Assembly: GCA_024516035.1 (NCBI GenBank)
Contig: CM044955.1
Coordinates: 56,571,257-56,635,256 of the forward strand
DNA length: 64,000 bases
Reading direction: 5' to 3'
From: Bactericera cockerelli
Taxonomy: Eukaryota; Arthropoda; Insecta; Hemiptera; Triozidae
Below the pieces are notes generated by a model. That model saw only the letters and a list, made by a program, of their open reading frames with translations, did no database searches and was not told where the DNA came from. The position numbers were made by a program, and so were the translations under genes. Positions within the stretch are counted from its first letter, which is position 1, and each line of letters begins with the position of its first letter. Of this stretch, positions 54,731-64,000 are shown in pieces.

Positions 54731-56232
54731 TGTTATATTGTTTTGAATGTATTTTTGTTATCTTACAGTTTGTTTTGTTATCTTACAGTTTGTTACCTAA
54801 ATAATTTGAGCTCCCAACACCTAGTGAGACCAAATTAAATGAATTTTTTGATACTCTCAACGGTCGAGCGGTCCCAAGTTCTGGGTCAGTAAGATGCATG
54901 GTAAATGATCTTTAAGATTCCATCGATGATCGATATTGTAAAGATAAAGACACTCTTTCTTTTCCGGTTATCTTAATAGCAAGCTAATGGATGTTCACGA
55001 GAATAAAAAAAGACTCTTTACTATCCAACTCGTAAAAACGTACTTTGTAAAGTTACAAGAATAATGAAATTTTTATTAAGGTCGACAGGGTTTTAATAAC
55101 CTTCCTGTCTGTCACTTTCGTCTTTCCTGTTTTTCTAACAGCAGCTTATGGCGCTCGACTTTTCCTGTCAGGCAAAAAGTCTAACATGAAAAGTCGTCGC
55201 CTTCGACTGAAGCTACTGGGCCTGTTGTTGAGTTTGGTGTGCTATCATTTGTCTGCAAGGGCAAAGGCGAATAAATCTTGCCTGAAAGTGTTTTTATTTT
55301 AGTTGTACATTTATCATCAACCATAAATCTTGCTAGTGCAGCTATTTATTAAATAGTATATTTGGAAAGGGTAAAATAGTGTTTACTCTACCCCAATTCG
55401 CCAAATATCGCTATCCATTCTTTCATTGCCAGTATGGCAAGGATGATAGATAGTTTCCAAACTGGTTTCATGAGAGGTTTATTCAGGAAATATGAAGGTT
55501 ACACTGGGTCGAGTCCTTTCTCTCTAATACTTCTGTCATTTTAACAAAGGTGCAAAAAGAAACTTTTAAAATCAACAAAAGCTTCTCTCGACCCCCCATT
55601 GGTTTTTGTGTAACATTAAAAAGAAAATTATACGATTCATCACTCCTGAACAATACCTACTTTCATAAAGTGCGCGCCACACCTTTGCCTTCCGGCCTGA
55701 TTTTCAATAGCTGTCTGGATTTCCTGACGAAAAGTAATTGACTTTTCCTTTGCTCTCTCGGCTTCCGCTGTCTGTCGGCTGTGCAGCAATTTTCACGCTC
55801 GGATTTGTAAGTCTGGAGACATTTAACAGTATGATCCAAAAGTCCTAGCAATGGGGCTGTAACTTTTGAACGACTAGGAAATTCTAATTTCTGTATTTTT
55901 TTTTTTTTTTTTTTTTTTCCAAAATATCTAGAAGATCGGCTGCGGAATATGTATGGAAAATCGGCTGCTGAATTGAAAATGCAGTTTGAGTCCTAGAAGT
56001 GGCTTTTGAGTAGCCATTTCTGACTTGTCCTTCGAACTACTCGGAAGAATACGATCCTAGAGTTCAACACCAATAGATTACACGCGCTCCTCTACAGCTA
56101 TAGACATAGATATATCCATGTGAACAACCGTCAGACTTGTAAACTATGAATGTGTATATTCCTCGTCCTGGTATGTAGGATATGTGGTGATGACATTAAA
56201 GTTTACGGGCTGGGAGGACAAGGATTAAAGTT
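54731..56232. other. Intron sequence
   Basis: Poly(T) at 55899-55919. Half copy of the 35953 hairpin at 55829. No exon recognised. Confidence 0.4.
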
Positions 56233-56325
56233 AATGATAGACCACTATTGTATATAGTTTATGCACTTATACATAGATAAACTTTGAAGATATAAGTTTA
56301 TCTATAAGTTCATAAACTATATACA
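56233..56325. repeat. 93-bp hairpin
   Basis: TGTATATAGTTTATGCACTT, ATACATAGATAAACTT versus inverse AAGTTTATCTATAAGTTCAT, AAACTATATACA, with a loop of about 10 bases. Confidence 0.8.
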
Positions 56326-57422
56326 TATACGCTTATTATCTCCAGCACGACTGGAGAGCCATTGTCTTCGACTCCTAGAACGTGAGGGAATGTCCTGTGA
56401 CTTATCTCGCCACCCAAACCTTGTCCGAACGTGGGGAATCGTTGCGAGATTTTCACCCTTTCAATATGTGATCTATCTTCCATTGCACTAAACAAAGAGT
56501 AGAAGAAATACATGTATACTGAATGTATTTTATGTATTTGTACCTAATGTACGAGTCTGTATTTGAAATTTATCCTGTAGGTATATTTTCCTTGTGTTTC
56601 CTTTACCTTTTCTTGCACTTGGAGCGGGGTCGAGTTTTTATCTAAATGAAAAAAAATGTCCATCTCTATTGTATATACTATTTAATATATCTCAAATTAT
56701 ATAGTGTATATAGGTACATTACATCACATATATTATTATATCCGTATTAGAGTATGTAACTAACTATGTATCAAATTGAAAATGAAAGAAAGACAATAGA
56801 AAAACGGAGGAAAAAGTTCATTATAAATCTCAATTTGATAAGAGAAGGGGAAAGTTTGAGTTGGTCGGGGGAGAGTGGAGAGCCCTGCCGTGTGCGATGG
56901 ATTTCAGTCGCTTGGGGGAGTATGAAGACTGAAATCTACCCTCTCTGTTGATTGATTTCGTCCTTTGAGATTGATAGTTGGAATACTGATATGATAACAG
57001 ACATTATTTATACTGCCTGAATAGAACATGAATCAAAGTCTCTACAGCGGTCTTGTTATCCTTTACATTTTCTGTTTCTATGGTAACCATAATTAAAAGA
57101 GTAAGCCCTTCGGCACGCTTTATGGAGCATTAAAGAGGGTCTCCTCCTTAAAGAGGGCCCATACCATTTCAGATACAGTAAAACAGTACCTAAAATGAAA
57201 AAAAAGCTCAGGTTTTTTCCTACGAGTTGGAAAACTTTAAATCGTCGAGTTGCATTACTCTTACATCCGTTCACTTAAAAAATAAAAATATCTTATGTAG
57301 GTATCTGGATAAGATTCCTCGGTTCGGCAGGGTTTTGAACCCACGCCCATGTGAGTGCCACTTTAGCGTCTTGTACCACCGTCCCGCGCTAGGAATATCC
57401 TGAGCGTTGGCTGCGTCGAAGT
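56326..57422. other. Intron sequence
   Basis: 57315-57390 (TCGGCAGGGTTTTGAACCCA, CGCCC...) looks like an inverse tRNA-like B-box region. No exon seen. Confidence 0.35.
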
Positions 57423-57600
57423 AGGGTTGGGTGGAAGAGATTGCCATAAGCATTATCTCCGCCCTTCAGTTAGGACATCTGTGTATAGTTATATTTTATC
57501 AATTTGATTTTTCTTATTTTTCTTGTTTTTGATTTTTATCATTACTTGTTTATACATATTATGTCCTATTAATAAATTCAAATTCAAATGTTTATTTATT
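57423..57600 (+). mobile_element. LINE 3' end with conserved hairpin
   Basis: GGGTTGGGTGGAAGAGATTG, CCATAAGCATTATCTCCGCC, CTTCAGTTAGGACATCTG ... ATTAATAAATTCAAATTC. Confidence 0.72.
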
Positions 57601-58078
57601 GATTTAAAGTGCATATACAAAACCCAATTACATTGTTAATACACATTATAAAAAAAAAAGAGGAACAAAAACCCAGTTATTGAGAGAAAAAGTTAACAAC
57701 AAGTATCTAGAGATATTTCAGCTCCTAGATCTGTCATTCTTCAGGAATACCCGAGGCAGTTGTCTCTTGCTTCCAGACACTTCTTGTGACATTTGAGGCT
57801 TCTATTTTGTCCGTCTTTCTCCACACATATTTCATAGTCGTGAGTGTTCTTTCTATACGTGGTAGGTATATAGTTGTATGGAATGTTATGCTCGTACGTA
57901 TCTAGATTGTTGCTTTCTAATATAGACTCTTACCTGACGATCAATTGCTATAATACTATCGCCATGTGTCTCTGGAATAATGTGTTTCTTCTGGAATTAA
58001 CGACACAAATGGTCGGTGGTCTCCGTTGAGTCACGGGGCCAAATTGATTGCAACCACTTATCTTTCAAGTATGATATC
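57601..58078. other. Intron sequence
   Basis: No exon or known repeat family seen. Confidence 0.35.
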
Positions 58079-58245
58079 TATAGTCTGGCTGGGGTATTAT
58101 AAACAGGGAGTAGACCAGCATTGGCTTGGTTCTGGGGGCCCCTGTCAATTATTAGCCTCTTGTAAAGACAGTGGTAGAACTTCTGAGTCATTCCTCCACT
58201 ATCTGGCTACCATCGTTCACGATGACGCCGCCCTATGATGATGAT
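58079..58245 (+). repeat. Interspersed repeat with one copy of the 38-bp unit
   Basis: TAGTCTGGCTGGGGTATTAT, AAACAGGGAGTAGACCAGCA, TTGGCTTGGTTCTGGGGGCC, then ...GCCGCCCTATGATGATGAT. Parent form of the array at 9926-10575. Confidence 0.85.
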
Positions 58246-58538
58246 ATCTATTCAAATTTCGTCTTCTCAAGAAGTAGTTAATCCTACATCTATGGTTCCA
58301 TGTTCCAATGCTCAGATATTGTCTTTTGGTTTTACTTAATTTGCTCGCATGTACATGAACTTTCGTGTAGACTGTTTGCGAATTTAAATTCGCCTACCTC
58401 TATGAAACAATTGGAAAGTTCAAACTTTCTAGTCTCATGTCTATGCAGAGTTGTGTCTATCCGACTGTTTTGTTGCCTAAAGTGCGTTCTAGTTGAGAAA
58501 GCTCAACTCAGTACTCATGTATCTCATAATTTACATTT

Positions 58539-58784
58539 CTACTTGGCCTGTGGTAGTTCTGAGTCCTGTTTGTAGCTGTCGTACACCGCCAATAATAGGT
58601 CTTCCATTTCTGCCCTCAGCCTTCTCTGGTTTGCTCTTTGAAACGAGAGATCGATTCTTATCTCCCGTGGACTCGGTCCAACCAGTTCGTATTGTTCTTG
58701 TTGAGATAGCCCGCGGATCTGTGCAATTTCTGATACACCCTGTGTTGAATGGCGCTCGTTGTCGGGCTGCATTTCCCAAGTGTC
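58539..58784 (-). CDS. Possible exon or gene remnant, unrecognised
   Basis: After a possible acceptor (GATATTGTGCAG, ending 58785) the frame reads DTWEMQPDNERHSTQG... and ends PSPREIRIDLSFQRANQRRL, then EMEDLLLAVYDSYKQDSEL, and TAG. Composition (Glu/Arg/Leu-rich amphipathic second half, normal codon variety, no repeats) looks like real coding and not noise. The acceptor lacks a good pyrimidine tract and no donor or partner exon was found. It lies on the strand opposite to FMNL within its presumed intron. It may be a terminal exon, a decayed gene or part of a transposon. I do not recognise the family. Confidence 0.3.
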   Translation of the reverse strand, partial: DTWEMQPDNERHSTQGVSEIAQIRGLSQQEQYELVGPSPREIRIDLSFQRANQRRLRAEMEDLLLAVYDSYKQDSELPQAK

Positions 58785-58954
58785 CTGCACAATATCAGCC
58801 CAATGACCGACTACATTCGTTAGTTAAATTCAAAAACTTTGAAGATTATTTTTTTTATAATTTATGTATGGTACTAGAATAGTGCTTTTATAGACTGTCG
58901 ATCATGACAAGAAAGTCCCACTAAGGACCCAAGACTCATTGGCGGAATTTCTAT

Positions 58955-59165
58955 TTTCCCCAGAATATTAAAAAGGCCGAAATTTTGAGACAGGATTAGA
59001 TTTAATCTATGTGGACCGACACTATCCCTTAAACATGCCTCTATAGTGGGACTTACAACAAAAAACAGGGCATTATAGTCAGCTGATATTGTCACAGTTC
59101 CTGAGTTAACTGATAGTGTCCACTTAGATTAAATCTAATCTTGTTTCATAATTCGGCCTTAAATC
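58955..59165. mobile_element. Fold-back MITE
   Basis: AAGGCCGAAATTTTGAGACA, GGATTAGATTTAATCTATGT, GGACCGACACTATCCCTTA versus inverse TAACTGATAGTGTCCACTTA, GATTAAATCTAATCTTGTTT, CATAATTCGGCCTT. Related to 1620-1735 and 7195-7260. Confidence 0.8.
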
Positions 59166-59462
59166 TAAGATTCCCCTTTTGGAACATTTGCTGTTATAGT
59201 TAGATGATCCTTCCACGGTGTTGCATCTGCTTGGCTGCCTTGAACTTGTCAGTAGTGAGGAGAATTATTATGTGAACATCAAGAGCGCAGTGTAGAACTG
59301 AAATGTACATACATGGTATTTTCATAGCACAATAAAACAATGTACTTACCATGAATACCATGTTCTCGTATTAGACTTCTAAGTCAATAAAACTCTAGTA
59401 TGTACCTCCTTCCTTGTACTTTTCTGCGTTGCATTGCACACGGCGCCAACAAACCATTGTCT
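59166..59462. other. Intron sequence
   Basis: No exon seen. Confidence 0.3.
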
Positions 59463-59680
59463 TTGTTGATGAAGTTGTTGTTGTTGTTATTGTAGTTGTT
59501 GTCTCTGATGATGTTGGTGTTGTTGGTTTTGTTGGTGTTGGTGTTGGTGTTGGTGTTGGTGTTGTGTGTTGTTGTTGTTGTTGTGTTGTTGTTTTGTTGT
59601 TGTTTTGTTGTTGTTTTGTTGTTGTTGTTGTTGTTGTGTTGTTGTTGTTGTTGTTGTTTTGTTGTTGTTTTGTTGTTGTT

Positions 59681-59712
<32 letters not shown>

Positions 59713-59760
59713 GGCGGTGGTGGTGGTGGTGGTGTTGTTGTTATATTGTTGTTGGTGGTC
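59463..59760. repeat. (GTT)n microsatellite, about 300 bp
   Basis: GTT units broken by GTTTT and GGT; yields Cys/Val/Leu-rich (plus) and Gln/Asn/Thr-rich (minus) frames that are not genes. Confidence 0.95.
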
Positions 59761-59852
59761 GAAGTGCTGTTGTTTTTGTTGTCTCATGATCTTCATTGAT
59801 GGAACTACTGCTCTTTCATTTTCCTTTGGATTTTGCTATTGCCAACATTTCG

Positions 59853-59970
59853 AGTTTTGGACTCGTAACCAGGAGGTAGGTGGTTCAAATCCCGGTTTCA
59901 GCGTAGATTTAGCAAAGCTAGTTTGAGTAGTTAAGTCACGAAAGTGATCAATACAAATATGATAACTTTT
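59853..59970 (+). mobile_element. SINE A, 5'-truncated
   Basis: GGACTCGTAACCAGGAGGTA, GGTGGTTCAAATCCCGGTTT, CAGCGTAGATTTAGCAAAGC, AAGTGATCAATACAAATATG. Confidence 0.8.
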
Positions 59971-60805
59971 TATCATTATTTTTAAATTTGTACATCATCT
60001 CTTATGAGCTGCATCCTGGCGTTCAATAAAATTTGTTAACAGGATATAATGGGTATTCAATTGAATATATTCTGCATGGTGGTGTGTCTGCTTTGATTGG
60101 ATTTGATTGGCAAGTATTGCGTGCAACCTGGTTGAGTAGGTAGACAAAGGAAAAGCTAGTTTTTCTTATCCTATTGTAACTTCATAGCTTCTTTTATTTT
60201 ACTTCTGAGGATTAGAGACAGGATAGGGATTTGAAAAGTTCTTTTCTAGCCTCTGCTATTGTCTTGAGTAAATTAATTCACGGTTTGAATAATTCAAGAT
60301 GAGTTATGAATATCATTCCGACATGTAATGAATCAGTTTCTGAATTTGATTAAACCGGAAAATGAAAAATTATAGAAAGTTAAATCCTCTGAAAAAAGTG
60401 ACGTTTGTACAAGACATTGATATTACCATACTATTGAAAATAGGTATGGTGATTCTTTGAACTTCTTCGATCTTGTTACTACAGTTTGTGCATTTATTTT
60501 CATGACTGTTTTGGAGGTAATAAATTGACTTATTTACTAACAAGTCAGGAATTCAATGTAAAAAGATAAATATTACACAGCTTTTTAATTTATAGTTCCA
60601 TTGATCTGTTCGTAATAATTATTTCTATTTATTTTACCTCGGGCAACTTATGTCGCATGTTGAGTTTCATAATGCAAGAAATGTACACAGATAGAGATAC
60701 CTATTATAGTGCATGTGTTCAACCCGTCACCTATGGTATGAAAAGCTTAGATATGCTTAAACAGAGAAAGCTTCATTATACTGTCAAAAATTAAATAGAT
60801 AGTTG
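59971..60805. other. Intron sequence, AT-rich
   Basis: No exon or repeat family recognised. Confidence 0.35.
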
Positions 60806-61040
60806 CGCGATTAGCTCCGTGGTTAAGCACTCGCTTGCCATGCGGAAGGTTCGTAATCTTACTTTGGTTACAATTGTTTGTAAGGGATACCTTCCGGTGC
60901 GCTCGTGTTGACCCAGCACCTAAATGGGAAGTATTGTGTCACTTCTCGCCCATCAGAGGGGAGGCTTACTACGGGATGGGCAGGCTACAACACAGACCGC
61001 AAGCGTCTACAGTAGCTTCTGTTCATAGGTATATTATTTT
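60806..61040 (+). mobile_element. SINE C with internal deletion
   Basis: GCGCGATTAGCTCCGTGGTT, CTCGCTTGCCATGCGGAAGG, then a jump to TTTGGTTACAATTGTTTGTA, GGGATACCTTCCGGTGCGCT, GGGGAGGCTTACTACGGGAT, CTACAGTAGCTTCTGTT. The B box is deleted. Confidence 0.85.
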
Positions 61041-61190
61041 TGATAAATATTGTCTTCAGACCTATTTTCCCCAGTAATAAATTACATTTTCGCACACTTC
61101 ATGTGCTTCAATGTAGTAGAGTGTAGCATCATTTTTTTTTTTCTTCGGTGGTGCCTTAGCTCACGTCCCTACTGGTTCCTAACACACTAT

Positions 61191-61400
61191 ACAGGTAGTC
61201 AAGTGGTTAACGCGCTAGTCTGGTAATCCAAGTAGCGTAGGGATCCGTTGGTTCAAAATCCCACCCAGTGCATGACTTTTTCCTCATTAATTTGAGTTTG
61301 TGACCACTTGAATAAAACTCTGAGGGTTAGGTGGTAGAAAATGCTATGAGCATTGAACTCACCTGGTGGTTACTTTCAACTAAAGAGTATCATTGTTATT
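61191..61400 (+). mobile_element. SINE B
   Basis: CAGGTAGTCAAGTGGTTAAC, GCGCTAGTCTGGTAATCCAA, CGTTGGTTCAAAATCCCACC, TTTGTGACCACTTGAATAAA, GGTGGTTACTTTCAACTAAA. Confidence 0.85.
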
Positions 61401-62248
61401 ACTACATAATACTTTGGCAATGTAGGTTTTTTTGGCATTGGTAGGCAAGGCCGTTCCATACAGCCACAGTGTAGGTTTCCAAAGCACCATTACATCTACT
61501 ACGTAACAGAAAGCGGTGATCTCATTGCGTGCCGGCTACGTGACAAATTTCTCTTTCTATCGGATCCGGACAATAATGTGCTTTGTTTACACCAGCACAA
61601 CACAACACAAGTGAATTCGGTCTCGTCTGGAATTTCCCGTCCACGTGACTGAGAGTTCTTTTCGGACTCACGCGATGTTAAGCTACGTCCTGATACCTAT
61701 AATATAGTTCTGAGTCAGTGAACCTGGATATAAGAGAAATCTGGGTTTAAGAGAAAAATCGATGTTGATGTAGAAGTGGTAAGTGTGAAAGTGTGGTCAA
61801 AGTATTCCAAGGTTGGTTATGTTTGTACTTACTGTTATGATGTACGTGTGATGTATTTGAGGTATGTATATCATTCTATTCAATGGCAAGTCAGTCTGAG
61901 AAAAGACATCTGTTGGCACAGTATTATGGTATCAAGTCCTGCAAAGCGATTTGATAGCAAGTTTTTATTTTGGATTTTGATAGACTTTTATTGATATGGT
62001 TTTTTTTTTTTTTTTTTTTTTTTTATCGGAATTTTAATTGGTAGATTTTTTAAATACCTGTAATACTAACCTAATCTATACATATGTTCGTTTTTGTAAA
62101 AAAAATATTTCTTTGCTCCTTTTTTTGTGAGATAGTCTACTCACTTTTAATTCTACCTTCCCCATTGTGAAGCTAAGAAGCCATTGATCTATTCACTCAA
62201 ATGTTGTAATCGTCCTCGTGCATTTCATGCATTGCTGGTGGTACTACA
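61401..62248. other. Intron sequence
   Basis: 61728-61762 has the pogo-like motif (AACCTGGATATAAGAGAAAT). Poly(T) at 62000-62024. No exon seen. Confidence 0.4.
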
Positions 62249-62457
62249 GTGCACTGGTAGTCAAGATCGCGGTAGTCTGGAAATCCAGGTAACGTAGGGA
62301 TCCGTTGGTTCGAATCCCACCCAGTGCATGAATTCTTCCTCATTAATTTGAGCTTGTGACCACATAATAACACTCTGAGGGTTAGGTGGTATGCTTTGAG
62401 CATTAACCTCGCCTGGTGGTTACCTTCCACTGAAGAGTGTTATTATTATTATTATAA
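62249..62457 (+). mobile_element. SINE B
   Basis: GTGCACTGGTAGTCAAGATC, GTAGTCTGGAAATCCAGGTA, GTTGGTTCGAATCCCACCCA, TGTGACCACATAATAACACT, CTGGTGGTTACCTTCCACTG, (TTA)n. Confidence 0.88.
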
Positions 62458-62754
62458 ATGTTGTAATCGTCCTCGTCCATTTCATGCATTACTCTATTGT
62501 CCTCACGTTTCCTCCTTAAGTATTCGTCGTGTCATTCAGAACATCAGTCATTGTTGTGAAAGCAGAGGGGGACATTCTGCCCTCGCATTCTTCTCCTAAT
62601 AAAGCCATCAGCAAAGGCGGGCGATATTGTCTTGATTTCGGATGCTCTCAACCCCCCCCCCCCTCCTTGTGATGATTGAATTCAATGAGAACATGATGTA
62701 CGCGATAATTGCTGGATGAAATTCCGGGCTTCCGGTGTTGCATGTCGACGGGGA

Positions 62755-62950
<196 letters not shown>

Positions 62951-63367
62951 TTTTTTAAGTAGTAATTTATATTGTTCTACACATTGAGTTCTTTATGGGA
63001 ACGTTTTTATCACGAGTTTGTTCTGTGGGGTGATTAGTTGATTACAAAATTGGTTTTGACACCTCTCTCTTGTTTGACGTAATATAGCACTAGGGATCGG
63101 AATTCTCTTATATCCAGGTTTCTCTTATAAAGGTGTTATAATAAATTATTTTCCTTCTTAAAGATGTAAATTTGACCTGGATTTTGTTCTCTATTATTCA
63201 CGTTTGACTGATGTTATCTTTTTAGACACCTTTTTGCTGTTGGTCGTTTACGAGATATTCTCTTTTTTTCTCGTTTTGTTATCTTATTTTTCTGTTCATA
63301 GTGACGTATTATGCTTTAATGTTATCTTTTCGACACCTCTTATTTGCTGGTAATTATGTTGTTTTGC
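62951..63367. other. Intron sequence with pogo-like MITE fragment
   Basis: 63105-63195: CTCTTATATCCAGGTTTCTC, TTATAAAGGTGTTATAATAA, ATTTGACCTGGATTTTGTTC. Confidence 0.5.
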
Positions 63368-63612
63368 TCTATTTTTTAAAGCCTTTTTTATTTAGTAGCC
63401 ATGAAACAGGAGCTACTGTAGACGCTTGTGGTCTGTGTTGTAGCCTGCCCATCCCGTAGTATGTCTCCCCTCTGACGGGCGAGAGGTTTCACAATACTTC
63501 CCATTTAGGTGCTGGGTCAACACGAGCGCACCGGAAGGTATCCCTTACAAACTGTAAACAATTAAGAATTTTTTTTTTTCTGTCGGCACGGTGGATCGAA
63601 CCCACGACCATT
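63368..63612 (-). mobile_element. SINE C, head mostly missing
   Basis: AGTAGCCATGAAACAGGAGC, TACTGTAGACGCTTGTGGTC, GGTGCTGGGTCAACACGAGC, GCACCGGAAGGTATCCCTTA, TCGGCACGGTGGATCGAACC. Confidence 0.85.
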
Positions 63613-63812
63613 TGATACTTTTATCCTGTTGGTAGTTACGTAATTGGTCTAATACATAGTTACATCACGTCATATCATCTAGTTCGAATCATCTTGATAT
63701 AGTCCTGGTTTTCTAATGTTTCTAATGTAAATTTGAATTGTTAATTAATAACTGCATTATTGCGCAGAAATAATTTCAACGAGCTGGATGGCAACTTGAT
63801 TATTGTACTTAA

Positions 63813-64000
63813 CTAGCTGAAACCTGGCACTTCGCGTCGTCGGCGTCGTTGTGAATTTTGCCCGTGGCTGTGGTCTAGTTGGGAGTTTTTATAAATATTT
63901 TCTTAGTACGCACCTTAACAGGAAAAGAAGTCATTTGGTTTTGACGTTTCGGAGTGCTGTTGATTATGAATGAATGAGTACAAAAGTTAGATGGCGCTAG
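63813..64000 (-). mobile_element. Possible Helitron-like 3' end running off the window
   Basis: On the minus strand the sequence ends GCGAAGTGCCAGGTTTCAGC then CTAG and T, reminiscent of Helitron 3' ends, but a clean stem is not visible and the 5' end is outside the window. Confidence 0.3.

Noticed and set aside
59395..59926. Poly-Gln/Asn or Cys/Val-rich proteins
   Set aside because: Translation of a GTT microsatellite.

Overview
The window is eukaryotic nuclear DNA from an arthropod, most probably an insect. I cannot fix the species from sequence alone. The evidence is intron-containing genes with GT/AG junctions, a heme oxygenase of animal type, an FMNL/Frl formin first exon, an MPLKIP (TTDN1)-like gene, AT-rich intergenic DNA and an unusually dense load of interspersed repeats: tRNA- and 5S-headed SINEs, LINE 3' ends, MITEs, a Ty3/gypsy element and a Helitron-like end. 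I saw no bacterial operon, CRISPR array or functional RNA gene.

Layout. 1-311 is the C-terminal tail of a LINE reverse-transcriptase ORF. 991-2557 (minus) is heme oxygenase in three coding exons, reconstructed from splice phase (250 residues). Divergent from it, 3981-4250 (plus) is a first coding exon that fits in phase 0 to a terminal exon at 39538-39816 carrying the MPLKIP signature SMLEDPW. If the two belong together, their intron is about 35 kb and holds most of the repeats in the window. Inside that span on the minus strand, 8448-8840 is the GC-rich last exon of an unrecognised single-pass membrane protein. Its C-terminal codons have been copied downstream into an 83-bp minisatellite (7931-8526). 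16296-23259 is a nearly intact mag-like Ty3/gypsy retrotransposon with 277-bp LTRs that read identical. Its pol is broken by a frameshift and by a 712-bp terminal-inverted-repeat (TIR) element with an 8-bp target duplication. 42162-42305 (plus) is the myristoylation-type first coding exon of an FMNL/Frl formin. No later exon of it was recognised before the window ends.

The rest is mobile and repeated DNA. At least five SINE groups recur: A has a Thr(TGT)-like head, B a tRNA head with a conserved 3' tail ending in (ATT)n, C a Gly(GCC)-like head, D a GTCCCGG head, and E a tRNA head. A 5S rRNA-headed SINE group shares its central body with E. There are also several MITEs with readable target duplications (TAA, TA, 8 bp), a 1.7-kb element with ~393-bp TIRs, fold-back elements, LINE 3' ends with a conserved hairpin, and minisatellites of 26, 38, 45, 53 and 83 bp.

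The host genes are not an operon. They are independent genes: heme breakdown (heme oxygenase), a TFIIH-linked/PLK1-interacting factor (MPLKIP-like), a membrane protein of unknown role, and an actin nucleator (FMNL). The most interesting items are the SINE superfamily in which 5S-headed and tRNA-headed elements share one body, the 45-bp satellite inside two different TIR elements, the minisatellite grown from a gene's own 3' coding end, and the ~393-bp-TIR element with no recognisable transposase.
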